Counted from the first letter of the stretch, positions 18,601 through 27,920 are shown. The stretch is 64,000 nt of DNA from Candidatus Riflebacteria bacterium HGW-Riflebacteria-1 (GCA_002839445.1 PGYB01000005.1:248001-312000); one strand, 5' to 3'. The notes: generated by a model not told the origin, from the sequence alone. Numbers and translations: made by a program.

Positions 18601-18722
18601 AAGGGGCTGTCTCATAGGAATATGAAACAGCTCTTTTCATATCCTTTTGCCCTTAAACAATGCGATAACAAGGCATCGAATTGTAGCAGAAGATAAAAAT
18701 TGGGACTATGAGACAGCCCCTT
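18601..18722. mobile_element. 122-bp MITE-like element with 17-bp terminal inverted repeats
   Basis: The ends are exact inverted repeats: AAGGGGCTGTCTCATAG (18601-18617) and its complement (18706-18722). GGGGCTGTCTCA ends are typical of several IS families. The 88-base interior has no transposase frame, so this looks like a non-autonomous miniature element or the relic of a deleted IS. An inner hairpin (ATATGAAA...TTTTCATAT, near 18620-18643) is present. No clear target duplication was found. It lies between convergent gene ends and may also stop transcription from both sides. Confidence 0.75.
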
Positions 18723-18756
18723 CATTTTCAGAAAAATGCAACAGAAACCCGCAAAT

Positions 18757-19335
18757 TCAGCGGCTACTGCCAGTTGAGTTTTTTGACAGTGCAAGTTCGA
18801 TTGAAATTGCTTTATCGATGTCGAGTTCGACGTTGCGTTTGCGAGCTTCTTCGAGAGCGGCGACCACTCTCATGACATTCCCGCCACCGATATCTATACT
18901 ACAGGCATCTTTGAAAGCCAGGCTGATTTTGCGCTTTTTTGCTTCGATCAGGCCATTTGCCACCTGATCGGGGTTGCCGCCGGCAAGTTGATGAGCTTCG
19001 AGTCGATGCAGGGTCGGTGGATTATGGTAAAACGCTTCAATCCGTATCAAGTCCAGCATTTCTTCATCATTGCCATCGTATTTTTCCGGTTGGGGTTGGT
19101 TGCCGGGTTTGTCGGGCTCGGGTTCTATGCCGGCCTGTTTCAACCTTATGACCGCCTTTACAACAGTGTGCGGATTGACGCCTCTGAATCGCATGCCAAT
19201 CAGGTCTAAGGGCGTAACCTGAACTTTTGCAGCAGCTGCCGAGATTATCAGCGATACCGGCATCAGCCAGCCGAACAGTATGAGCAGAAAGATCACTGGA
19301 ATCAGCAGCGCAAATGCCAGGATAGTAATTTCCAT
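18757..19335 (-). CDS. Short flotillin-like protein, FloA N-terminal part only
   Basis: A 192-residue membrane-anchored protein. ATG 19335 has a near-perfect GGAGGG site 2-3 bases away; an ATG 12 codons upstream is less supported. The N-terminal hydrophobic stretch (TILAFALLIPVIFLLILFGW and ISAAAAKVQV) matches the re-entrant anchor of FloA/YqfA. The LDLIGMRFRGVNPHTVV segment, the block around LEAHQLAGGNPDQVANGLI and the following IDIGGGNVMRVVAALEEAR also follow FloA. FloA is normally ~330 residues; here the C-terminal half is missing and a linker rich in P, E, Q and D is inserted after residue ~70. It may be a truncated paralogue that organises membrane domains or interferes with full FloA. 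It ends 34 bases from the MITE, so truncation by insertion is conceivable. Confidence 0.75.
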   Translation of the reverse strand: MEITILAFALLIPVIFLLILFGWLMPVSLIISAAAAKVQVTPLDLIGMRFRGVNPHTVVKAVIRLKQAGIEPEPDKPGNQPQPEKYDGNDEEMLDLIRIEAFYHNPPTLHRLEAHQLAGGNPDQVANGLIEAKKRKISLAFKDACSIDIGGGNVMRVVAALEEARKRNVELDIDKAISIELALSKNSTGSSR

Positions 19336-19370
19336 ATTCCCTCCGTTAAACAGAGAATTTGCTGCATTCA

Positions 19371-19410
19371 AAAGAACGACCGGCTGACAAACAGGGTTTG
19401 ACAGCCGGTC
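19371..19410 (-). terminator. Terminator downstream of enolase
   Basis: GACCGGCTG (19378-19386) and its complement (19402-19410) form a 9-bp stem, extendable by one pair. On the minus strand it is followed by GTTCTTTT. It lies 24 bases past the enolase stop. Confidence 0.7.
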
Positions 19411-19433
19411 GGGATTAAGCGGGCGATCGTATA

Positions 19434-20759
<1,326 letters not shown>

Positions 20760-20771
20760 TCATGCTGCGTC

Positions 20772-20800
20772 AGTCTAGCACAAAACCAACAGGTTGCGAA
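20772..20800 (-). promoter_or_regulatory. Probable sigma-70 promoter of eno
   Basis: On the minus strand TTCGCA (-35), a 17-base spacer and TAGACT (-10) lie about 45 bases upstream of the enolase ATG. Four of six bases match consensus in each box. Confidence 0.45.
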
Positions 20801-20815
20801 AGATTCACGCAGAGC

Positions 20816-20844
20816 TTGACTTTTTTGCTGCATTGTGGCATAAA
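20816..20844 (+). promoter_or_regulatory. Probable sigma-70 promoter of the KAS III-like gene
   Basis: TTGACT (20816-20821), a 17-base spacer and CATAAA (20839-20844) lie ~54 bases before the start at 20898. The -35 box is near consensus. Confidence 0.5.
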
Positions 20845-20897
20845 ATTTTTGCAATGCAAAATAATTCTATTGATACAACTAATCAGGAGCATTCTAT

Positions 20898-21884
20898 ATG
20901 AGCAGACATGCAAAAATCGTTGGCAGCGGCGCTTACATACCGAAAGAAGAACATTCTAACGAGGAATTCAGGAGAAAATTCGGCGATGAAATCATTAACA
21001 AAAATGAAGAGGCAACCGGTATCCTTACCAGATTTCGCGCCCCAGCAGACTGGGCAACTTCTGATCTGGCGGTGGAAGCCTGCCGGGCAGCCCTGGCAGA
21101 TGCCAGGCTGCAGCCTGAAGATATTGATCTGATCGTTCTTGGAACCGACACACCTGATTATATTACCCCGGCAACTTCTGTTGTGGTGCAGCATAAACTT
21201 GGCGCCAAAAATGCGGGTACATTTGATGTTGGCTGCGCCTGCGCGTCTTTTCCAACCGGCCTGTCGATTGCTTCTGGCATGATGGCAAATCAGCACAACA
21301 TTCGACGCGCCCTGGTGATCGGAGTTTACATGATGCATCGCCTGGCTGATCTTGACAACGATCCAATGAGTTTTTACTACGGAGATGGCGCTGGCGCAGT
21401 AGTTCTTGAAGCAGGCGACAAACCAGGCTTTATTTCTTCAGCCCTCGCTGCCGACGGCTCATACAATGAGTGCTGGGGCATCTATTCAAGCGGCACCAAG
21501 GAACCACCCACCGCTGAGTCGCTCAAGGCTGGTCGCACGCAGGTTCGCTTCGTTACGCCTTTCCCGTCAAGTGTGAATCGAGAAGGCTGGCCAAAGCGTG
21601 TGCGCGAAGTGGCTGCCAACGGCGGTTTTAAAGTAGAAGACATTGATCACATTGTATTTACCCAGGTGCGAAGCAAGACGATCACCCAGGTTATGGAAGA
21701 CCTCGGCTTGCCAGAATCGAAGGCAATCAAGATCATGCACGAATATGGTTATATGGGCTCAGCATGCCTGCCGGTAGCCTTTGACGTCGCGCGCCGCCGT
21801 GGTCTGGTTAAGGAAGGCAATCTCGTTGTGTTTGTCGGGTCAGGTGTCGGCTACAATCAGTGCGCAGTTGCCATGCATCTTTGA
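20898..21884 (+). CDS. KAS III (FabH)-like condensing enzyme lacking His/Asn of the triad
   Basis: A 328-residue thiolase-fold enzyme of the FabH type. CAGGAG precedes the ATG. The nucleophile Cys115 is present in DVGCACASFPTG, and the N-terminal GTDTPDYITPATS and C-terminal LVVFVGSGVGYNQCAVAM regions follow KAS III. The other two catalytic positions are changed. The HQAN motif of FabH reads TQVR here (Thr255 in place of His), and the Asn of the GNTS motif is Tyr285 (YGYMGSA). A standard acyl-ACP condensing activity is therefore doubtful. Acyl transfer or a specialised ketosynthase step using Cys alone is possible. No fab gene is adjacent. It has its own promoter-like sequence and terminator. 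Confidence 0.88.
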   Translation: MSRHAKIVGSGAYIPKEEHSNEEFRRKFGDEIINKNEEATGILTRFRAPADWATSDLAVEACRAALADARLQPEDIDLIVLGTDTPDYITPATSVVVQHKLGAKNAGTFDVGCACASFPTGLSIASGMMANQHNIRRALVIGVYMMHRLADLDNDPMSFYYGDGAGAVVLEAGDKPGFISSALAADGSYNECWGIYSSGTKEPPTAESLKAGRTQVRFVTPFPSSVNREGWPKRVREVAANGGFKVEDIDHIVFTQVRSKTITQVMEDLGLPESKAIKIMHEYGYMGSACLPVAFDVARRRGLVKEGNLVVFVGSGVGYNQCAVAMHL

Positions 21885-21923
21885 TCGTAAAAAACTAATC
21901 GTAAAAAACAAATCGCAAAAACG

Positions 21924-21968
21924 AATCCCCGCTCTCAGAAAAATCACTGATCGCGGGGATTTGTCTTT
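21924..21968. terminator. Bidirectional terminator
   Basis: AATCCCCGC (21924-21932) pairs with GCGGGGATT (21953-21961), followed by TGTCTTTT on the plus strand and by A-rich DNA on the left (a T-rich run on the minus strand). It serves the KAS III-like gene and the convergent gene ending at 21995. Just before it, a unit like AATCGTAAAAAAC occurs about three times in tandem (21882-21921). Confidence 0.75.
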
Positions 21969-21994
21969 TCTAACTTATGAGTTGATCGCGCGGC

Positions 21995-22678
21995 TTAGAA
22001 GCCCGAATCATAAGAGTCACCGCGGCTGCCTTTGGGCAGATCCGGCAATGCCGGCAACAGAGCCGGGATAGCTGGTGAGCCGTATTGAGCCGAAGAGCCC
22101 TGGTCGCCGCCCATCGAATTCATATGATCGATGAGTTTTTGCTTGATTTCGTTGGCGCGAAGTTCACTGCCAGCGTGCAGGCCACGGGCTCGGGCTCGGT
22201 AAACCATTCCGTTCATCCGGTTCTGGGCATCTGCCGGCAGCATGCCAGTGCTTTCATATACTGCTTGAGGACCAATCGGAGTAAGTTGCAGCGGCATCGG
22301 GCTTGTCGGCAGCATTCCAGGCCCTGACATGGGAACTGGATATACCATTGGGATTGGCGGTTCTTGCGGCGGCGCCAGCTGCGCCAGTCGTTTGCGGTGT
22401 TCTGCCATGGCCAGTTCCCAGGTGTAGACATCAGGTTCATAGATGTGCGGGGCATTGCTTTCTTTTATACCGCGCACAAACTTTTTCTGGTCGCGATTGA
22501 ATATCGCCCGGCCGCTCGTAGCATACAGGCCCTGTCTGATCATGTTTTCAGAGAAGTCGAGGTATTCAAACCGGTCGCGGTTTGAACCTTCGAGGATAGC
22601 ATGAGCCGGCAACCCGGTAGCAAGGCAGAACATACCGGCCAGCGCGATCCCTTTGACAGCATTTTTAACGGTTAACAT
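21995..22678 (-). CDS. Exported protein of unknown function, Pro/Met-rich middle
   Basis: A 227-residue exported protein starting at ATG 22678 with GGAGGG upstream. The signal peptide is clear (MLTVKNAVKGIALAGMFCLA, cleaved near AHA). The mature part has a polar N-terminal segment (NRDRFEYLDFSENMIRQG, HIYEPDVYTWELAMAEHRKR). A Pro/Met-rich region follows (PPIPMVYPVPMSGPGMLP), then a helical stretch (MNGMVYRARARGLHAGSEL) and a Gly/Ser/Pro tail. No known domain or catalytic motif was recognised. A promoter with a perfect -35 box lies upstream. It appears to be transcribed alone. Confidence 0.75.
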   Translation of the reverse strand: MLTVKNAVKGIALAGMFCLATGLPAHAILEGSNRDRFEYLDFSENMIRQGLYATSGRAIFNRDQKKFVRGIKESNAPHIYEPDVYTWELAMAEHRKRLAQLAPPQEPPIPMVYPVPMSGPGMLPTSPMPLQLTPIGPQAVYESTGMLPADAQNRMNGMVYRARARGLHAGSELRANEIKQKLIDHMNSMGGDQGSSAQYGSPAIPALLPALPDLPKGSRGDSYDSGF

Positions 22679-22719
22679 GATACCCTCCAGTTGAACAGAA
22701 ACTTACTTACAAAGATGAC

Positions 22720-22748
22720 AATCTGTTTAAAGCACTATGCTTTGTCAA
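22720..22748 (-). promoter_or_regulatory. Sigma-70-like promoter of exported-protein gene
   Basis: On the minus strand a perfect TTGACA (-35), 17-base spacer and CAGATT (-10) lie ~42 bases upstream of the start at 22678. The -10 is weak. Confidence 0.5.
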
Positions 22749-22928
22749 GGATAAAAATGAACCTTTGTTAGCATACAGTTACAGGTGAAAATTCGTCTGA
22801 ATAAATTTTGCCACCTTTTTTTTGCTCACGGGATTGCGGCAAAATCGTATATCTCATGGCTTTCCAATAAGATTTCATTTAAAACTTAATCTTTGCGAGC
22901 CTTGCGTAGGGTTTGAATTTGTCTGCTG

Positions 22929-22957
22929 AAAAAAAATGCCCCGCTTTGCGGGGCAAA
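22929..22957 (-). terminator. Terminator of the hsp20 pair
   Basis: TGCCCCGC (22937-22944), loop TTT and the exact complement (22948-22955). On the minus strand the stem is followed by a run of eight T. It lies 36 bases after the second hsp20 stop. Confidence 0.92.
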
Positions 22958-22990
22958 GTCGGGGCAGTCAGTTAACAGAGGCTGGTAACG

Positions 22991-23392
22991 TCAGTTGATT
23001 TTAACTTCGATAGTGCGTGGTTTGAGGGCTTCAGCGCGGGGCAGAAAGATCGACAGAACGCCATTCTTCATTTCCGCGTTGATCTTTTCCTGATCGACGC
23101 TTTCGCTGAGTTCGAACTGCCTGAAGTAGTTGGCTGGTTCAAACTCGCGCAGCAGATAGCTGGTATCGTTAGTTGAATCTACGTGGCCCTCAATGGTAAG
23201 AATGCCATTTTCTACCTTGATTCTCAGACCTTCTTTGTTAACGCCGGGCAGGTCACACATCACATAGAGCCCGTTTTCTTCTTCGTATATGTCGGTCAGT
23301 GGCGTTACATAAGCCTCCGGATGTCTTGTAATTTCGCGTTTTACCACCTGGTTTTCATTGTTCTGGGTTGCGGGTATAGTTTTTTCGGCCAT
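22991..23392 (-). CDS. Small heat-shock protein, Hsp20 family (second of pair)
   Basis: A 133-residue alpha-crystallin-type chaperone that binds unfolding proteins without ATP. ATG 23392 follows AAGGAGAG at good spacing; an ATG 6 codons upstream is rejected. The alpha-crystallin core covers ~35-125: DIYEEENGLYVMCDLPGVNK, LRIKVENGILTIEGHV, and AEMKNGVLSIFLPRAEALKP. The C-terminal I-x-V anchor appears as TIEVKIN. It is 30 bases downstream of another hsp20 gene and co-transcribed with it. The pair may form mixed oligomers. Confidence 0.95.
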   Translation of the reverse strand: MAEKTIPATQNNENQVVKREITRHPEAYVTPLTDIYEEENGLYVMCDLPGVNKEGLRIKVENGILTIEGHVDSTNDTSYLLREFEPANYFRQFELSESVDQEKINAEMKNGVLSIFLPRAEALKPRTIEVKIN

Positions 23393-23422
23393 GGTAATCT
23401 CTCCTTTCATTCTTGCCTGTAA

Positions 23423-23869
23423 TCAGTTGACTTTGATTTCGATCTGGCGCGGCTTGGCTTCTTCGGCCTTGGGCAGCGTGATCTTGAGAATGCCGCTGTT
23501 GTATTCAGCTGCGACCTGGTCAGGATTGATCTGGGTCGGAAGCTCAATTGTGCGGGTAAACTTGCCGGCTGAGCGTTCGTTGCGGTGAAACTTTTCGCTG
23601 GCAACCTTGGTTGTTGCTTTCTCGCCGCTTATGGTCAGCTTGTCGCGCACAGCGGTGACCTTGAGGCTCTGACTGTCAAGACCGGGAGCCAGTGCTTCAA
23701 CGTATATGTTCTGATCGTCAGCCGAAATATTCATCATCGGGTAATGTCGTGAAGATACTCCCGGCAGAAACGACATGCGCGGCCATCCGGCAACAGAATT
23801 CAGCCTGGCCAGCTCACCGATCTGAGACTGCAGTTGATCCATTTCTTTCAAAAAATTCCAGATAGACAT
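23423..23869 (-). CDS. Small heat-shock protein, Hsp20 family (first of pair)
   Basis: A 148-residue Hsp20 chaperone starting at ATG 23869 with CAGGAGG upstream. The N-terminal arm (MSIWNFLKEMDQLQSQIGEL) is helical. The alpha-crystallin core covers ~42-140: MNISADDQNIYVEALAPGLD, LKVTAVRDKLTISGEK, RTIELPTQINPDQV, AEYNSGILKITLPKAEEAKP. It ends with IEIKV, the I-x-I/V anchor. It is the first gene of a two-gene operon. A match to the sigma-54 -24/-12 consensus lies upstream, implying activation by an NtrC-type regulator rather than classical heat-shock control. Confidence 0.95.
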   Translation of the reverse strand: MSIWNFLKEMDQLQSQIGELARLNSVAGWPRMSFLPGVSSRHYPMMNISADDQNIYVEALAPGLDSQSLKVTAVRDKLTISGEKATTKVASEKFHRNERSAGKFTRTIELPTQINPDQVAAEYNSGILKITLPKAEEAKPRQIEIKVN

Positions 23870-23923
23870 ATTTTTATTCCTCCTGTTTGAGTTTTGCGTT
23901 GCTTGATTTCACGCTAACTTATA

Positions 23924-23941
23924 TTGCAAGAGGTATGCCAA
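23924..23941 (-). promoter_or_regulatory. Sigma-54 promoter (-24/-12) of the hsp20 pair
   Basis: On the minus strand TTGGCATACCTCTTGCA carries the -24 GG and -12 GC exactly 10 bases apart, matching TGGCAY-N5-TTGCA. It lies ~55 bases upstream of the first hsp20 start. A sigma-54 activator gene lies at 40327-41754, but a link between them is only a possibility. Confidence 0.6.
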
Positions 23942-24047
23942 CTTTTAGAATTCGCTTCTGGAAAGGGTTTTGGCCGATTTTGCGCTGGCGCCAGGCCGTC
24001 GCGTGCAACGTCGCGCGGCGTCGCTGCAACGCTTCAACACCAGGCTG

Positions 24048-24965
24048 TCAGTGAATAAAGAGTTCGGGTGAAATAACAGTCGGCCCCGGCCGGTGTGCTT
24101 CAAAGCTGTGAATGGTAAGGTAGCCATAATAGCCATAGCGCCCGGGATCACGCATAATGATCATACCCGGGTCTTCCCAGATGCCAGTATTGGCGAAATC
24201 TTTGAATCTATCTGCGATCAGCGCGGTTACGTCGATAATGGTTTCTCTCTCGCCTTCTTCGCCAAGAATAGCCACAGCAGAAGGTTTTTCGGCATAATCA
24301 CCGCCTTCGCGTTGCCACACAACCAATGGCATCGAATGATACCAGTCGCAGCCGTCGCTTTCTTTCTCTCGTATTGTGACTTTTCCACTGCCCGCCTGAA
24401 AAGGTCTGGTGAGTGGGTATATGCGTATAGGAAGCCCATTGTGGCGGCCGCCGTCGGCAATTCGCAGTTTTAGCAGGGCTCGGGTTGGCTTGAAGGCTTT
24501 CAAGCTGACATGCGCATTGGCAAAGGCTTGCGGTATGTCAAATCTGAGCAGGTAGCGCAGGGTCGTCGGCCCGCCCCATGACCCGATATGGCCGACAAGA
24601 TCGCCGCCGCTGTTGCGGTCATCGCGGTAAAGGCGAATGCGCGCGTGCGGATGCCTGATGAAAGCGTCGTTGCCTGTTCTTACGATAACTCTGGCGCTGC
24701 GGCTACGCTCTGGCACAACCGGCCATTGCAGTTTGCGCAGGCACTTCGGGCAGGTGAGAGCATCCGAGTTCACTGAATATTTACAAAATGTGCATCGTGT
24801 CAGAGCCTGTGCCGAAGAAGTAATCAAAAACATGATCAGCAGAATTGCCAGCCCAAGCTTTAATGACCTGCCAGCTGGTTTTGCAGTTGCGCTTACCGCC
24901 TGCGTGTTCGCAAAACATGCTATTAATAGTTGTCTGCTCATAACACGATCATACCAGTCACTCAC
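24048..24965 (-). CDS. Exported zinc-ribbon plus DNRLRE-like protein
   Basis: A protein of ~300 residues whose start is uncertain: GTG 24965 or ATG 24941, neither with a good ribosome site. A hydrophobic segment (KLGLAILLIMFLITSSAQA) around residues 37-55 serves as signal or anchor. It is followed by a CxxC-x10-CxxC zinc ribbon (CTFCKYSVNSDALTCPKC). The rest (~85-300) resembles the DNRLRE beta-sandwich found in secreted proteins: YLLRFDIPQAF, ALLKLRIADGG, IRIYPLTRPFQ, and a late MIIMRDPGRYGYYGYL. Such domains are thought to bind surfaces or polysaccharides. The long positively charged leader before the hydrophobic segment is odd. Function unknown. Confidence 0.65.
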   Translation of the reverse strand: MSDWYDRVMSRQLLIACFANTQAVSATAKPAGRSLKLGLAILLIMFLITSSAQALTRCTFCKYSVNSDALTCPKCLRKLQWPVVPERSRSARVIVRTGNDAFIRHPHARIRLYRDDRNSGGDLVGHIGSWGGPTTLRYLLRFDIPQAFANAHVSLKAFKPTRALLKLRIADGGRHNGLPIRIYPLTRPFQAGSGKVTIREKESDGCDWYHSMPLVVWQREGGDYAEKPSAVAILGEEGERETIIDVTALIADRFKDFANTGIWEDPGMIIMRDPGRYGYYGYLTIHSFEAHRPGPTVISPELFIH

Positions 24966-25022
24966 CAGCTTCGCACAGTGAGTGGACTGGTTTATGTCGC
25001 CGGCATTGCCGGCAAAGGCTGT

Positions 25023-27920
25023 TCACTCCGGTTTGGCGGCTGGTGCTACATTCTGCCGCGCTTCGATGTTGATGCGCGCCAGCATTTTGCTGGCATATTG
25101 ACCCTGCTGGCTCTTGGGTCCGGCAGATTTGGCGACCTTGCCAAAAACCTGCGCGGCTTCGCGATAGGCGCGGCGCCGATAGTAAACCATGCCCAGATTG
25201 AGTTTGAGCGTGATGTCTTCGGGGCTGATGCTGGTAGCCATTACGTAAGCCTTGGTGGCATCGATGAGTTTGCCGGTTTTATAATAAAGGTTACCCAGCG
25301 CCGAATAGACGTAGGCGGCGCGCGGGCTGATCTTGATGGCTTCTTTGAGATACTTCTCAGCTTCCCGCATGGCGCCAAGCCGCATCTGTTTCATGCCTTC
25401 GTTGAACGCTTTCTGGAAAAGTTCCTGCTGTTTGCGCGCTGCGGCAATCGCTTTTTCGGTCTTCTTGAATTCTTCGGCAGGAAGAATTGCTTCGAGTGCT
25501 GCCAGTGCTTCGCGGCTGATTACGGGATCCTTATCTTTCAGCGCCTGAATAAGAACGTTTCGGGCATTAACCACGCGCATTATGCCCAGCGCTCTTATGG
25601 CTGCCCGCCGTTCGTCCCAGTTGTCGTTGTTCTGTGCCATTTTGACAAACTCAGCTACTATTGCCGGGTTGCCAAGTTCTGCCAGAGCTTCAATGTAAGC
25701 GAGACGAGCTTCACTGTCGCTTTCTTTGTCGAAGCGCCTTTTGAGCTCTTCGTAGCAGCGCGGGTGGCTGATTCTGGCGAGCGCTCTGACTACATGTATT
25801 TTAAGATCAAGTGTGTCTTCGTCAAGAAGCTTGAGCAGGTCGATAAATGCTCGATTAACCCGCATTTCGCCGAGAATTTTGATGGCCTGAAACTTCAACG
25901 CCCATGATTCTCGTTGCAGCGTCGACAGCAACCCGGGAACCGCACGTTCATCACCTATTTTACCAAGTGAAATAATCGCGGCCATTGCCAGGTCTTCATC
26001 TTCGTCTTCAAGTGCCTCGATGAGCGGGTTTACTGCCGAAGTGTCAGCAAGTTTGCCCAGGGTTTCGGCTGCAGCAATGCGGGCCGGCCAGTATTCGTCT
26101 TTAAGGTGGGATTGAACGGCTTCACTGTCGCTGTGCTTGCCTATCTGCCCGAGACTTAATATCGCCTGCCGCCTGATTTCTTCTGATTTGCTCTGCAACA
26201 GAACGGTTACGTGTGGTCTGGCCTCGTTGCCAAAGCTGGTCAAAGATTTTCGTATCCAGTAGTTAACATGCTCGTCAAACTTGCCCAGATTGCGGCAGAG
26301 CTTGGGAACCATAAGCGCCGGCCCGATTCGCGTAAAAGTCGCGCAGACACTTTCAAGCAGCATTCGCTTTTCGCTTTTTAACAATGCAAAAAGGTCATCG
26401 ATGATTTCGCTGCCGTAATTGGCCAGCGCTTTCTGTGCGGCATCGCGAATTGACTCTGAAGGGTCTTCAAGAGCCCTGAACAGCAAAGGCAGCGACATGC
26501 CGGCGCGAATTCTGCCGAGAGAACGCAAGACCCAGTAGCGCGCCTCAGAATCAGTCGAATCTGTGGCCAGCGCGGTAAGTTCCATCAACGCGTCTTCGCC
26601 ATAGCCACCCAACACATCAGAAGTTGTTTTGCGAATAGTCCAGGAACGGTCTTTGAAAAGCTTGATCAGATGCGGGTAAATGCCGCGTGGCTTGATCTCG
26701 CCGATTGAGCGGAGCGCCCAGTAGCGAACGTCTTCTTCTATAGAATTCAGCGCTTTAAGCAGATTCGGAACCGCTTTGACACCAAACTTGATGATAGCTC
26801 TACAGGCGTGTTTGCGCACAACCCAGGCCGGATCAAGAAAACGCTCGATCATCGCCGGAACCGCGTCGGGGTTAAGGTAAAAGCCCATAGATTCTAGCGC
26901 TGCCATGCGGATCTCAGAATCGGGGTCTGATAAAAACTTTTTTATTTCAGCATAAGCAGTCTGCTCGTGCATTTTACCGAGAATTCTGATTGCCCAGTAA
27001 CGGCGTTCTTTATCCTGGCTCTCAAGCGCAGATACCAGCGGGAAAACCGCTTCGCTGCCCATGTCGGTGAGAGCCTGCGCGGCCAGAGACCTGCCCATCC
27101 AGTATTCGCTCGATAGTGAGTCCATCAGGTATGGAATTGAGTGGGTGCCGAAATCTTTGAGAATTTCATAAATCAGATCGCGAATCTGCTCTGAAGGCTG
27201 AGAAAGAGCCTCAAAAAGTTTGGCTGCCACATTGGGGTCGCCTATCTCGCGCAGGGCGCGCAGAGCGGCGATTCGCACGCCTATGTCGCGATCCTGCAGC
27301 TTTTCAAGCAGGATTTTAGTGTAAGAGCGGTCGCGCAGATGGCCAAGGCAGATGGCTGCCCAGAATCTGATGTTGGAATCGTTGTCTTCTACTGCAACTT
27401 TTAGCGCTTCAACCGCGCTTTTGCCCATTCTGGTAATAGCTGAAGCCGCTCTTGAGCGAATTTTCCATGATTTGTCGCCGAACTGTCTGATCAGCATGGC
27501 AAGGCTGCCACGAGGGTTTTTGGCAAGGCTTCTCGCGGCCATTCCGGCAACTTCGTCGCGCTGGTCGCGCATAAGCGTCATCAGGTTTTCGGTTGCTTCG
27601 TCGCTTGCGCTTATTCCAAGAGAGTGGGCAACGCGAAGCCGCACGTCGGCCGATTTGTCTCTGACCAGTGGCTGCAGAATTTCCGCAAGATTTGACGGGT
27701 TGATCATGGTCAAAGCTTCTATGGCCGCGCATCTTACTTCGCGCGAGCGGTCGGTGAGAACTTTGCTGAGAGGCTCGACTGCAATTGGAGTTTTAAGCCG
27801 GCCAAGTGATTTTACTGCTTTAAGCCGTTTGGTTATCAGCGTTGAACGCAGTTCGGTAACCAGGTCTTCGAGCTCATTTTGAATCGCCATGTCGATTTTA
27901 ATCTGACTTTTCGCGGCCAT
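25023..27920 (-). CDS. Large HEAT-repeat protein with C-terminal TPRs
   Basis: A 965-residue soluble scaffold. ATG 27920 is chosen for GAGGGG upstream; the frame runs 21 codons further back without a ribosome site. Residues ~10-840 are about 26 HEAT/PBS-lyase-like repeats of ~31 residues, recognisable by units such as DRSREVRCAAIEALTMI, DEATENLMTLMRDQRDEVA, EVRYWALRSIG-type helices and PLIEALEDEDEDLAMAAI. The C-terminal ~100 residues are two or three TPRs (AYVYSALGNLYYKTGKLIDA, LKLNLGMVYYRRRAYREA). There is no catalytic motif and no signal peptide. HEAT and TPR superhelices bind other proteins; partner unknown. It appears to be transcribed alone. Confidence 0.92.
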   Translation of the reverse strand: MAAKSQIKIDMAIQNELEDLVTELRSTLITKRLKAVKSLGRLKTPIAVEPLSKVLTDRSREVRCAAIEALTMINPSNLAEILQPLVRDKSADVRLRVAHSLGISASDEATENLMTLMRDQRDEVAGMAARSLAKNPRGSLAMLIRQFGDKSWKIRSRAASAITRMGKSAVEALKVAVEDNDSNIRFWAAICLGHLRDRSYTKILLEKLQDRDIGVRIAALRALREIGDPNVAAKLFEALSQPSEQIRDLIYEILKDFGTHSIPYLMDSLSSEYWMGRSLAAQALTDMGSEAVFPLVSALESQDKERRYWAIRILGKMHEQTAYAEIKKFLSDPDSEIRMAALESMGFYLNPDAVPAMIERFLDPAWVVRKHACRAIIKFGVKAVPNLLKALNSIEEDVRYWALRSIGEIKPRGIYPHLIKLFKDRSWTIRKTTSDVLGGYGEDALMELTALATDSTDSEARYWVLRSLGRIRAGMSLPLLFRALEDPSESIRDAAQKALANYGSEIIDDLFALLKSEKRMLLESVCATFTRIGPALMVPKLCRNLGKFDEHVNYWIRKSLTSFGNEARPHVTVLLQSKSEEIRRQAILSLGQIGKHSDSEAVQSHLKDEYWPARIAAAETLGKLADTSAVNPLIEALEDEDEDLAMAAIISLGKIGDERAVPGLLSTLQRESWALKFQAIKILGEMRVNRAFIDLLKLLDEDTLDLKIHVVRALARISHPRCYEELKRRFDKESDSEARLAYIEALAELGNPAIVAEFVKMAQNNDNWDERRAAIRALGIMRVVNARNVLIQALKDKDPVISREALAALEAILPAEEFKKTEKAIAAARKQQELFQKAFNEGMKQMRLGAMREAEKYLKEAIKISPRAAYVYSALGNLYYKTGKLIDATKAYVMATSISPEDITLKLNLGMVYYRRRAYREAAQVFGKVAKSAGPKSQQGQYASKMLARINIEARQNVAPAAKPE

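Noticed and set aside
20836..20856. Sigma-54-like TGGCATAAAATTTTTGCA before the KAS III-like gene
   Set aside because: GG and GC are 12 bases apart; sigma-54 promoters need 10. A sigma-70 match fits better.
24930..25907. Long plus-strand frame of 325 codons
   Set aside because: Lies opposite the HEAT-repeat gene, has no ribosome site and no family features.
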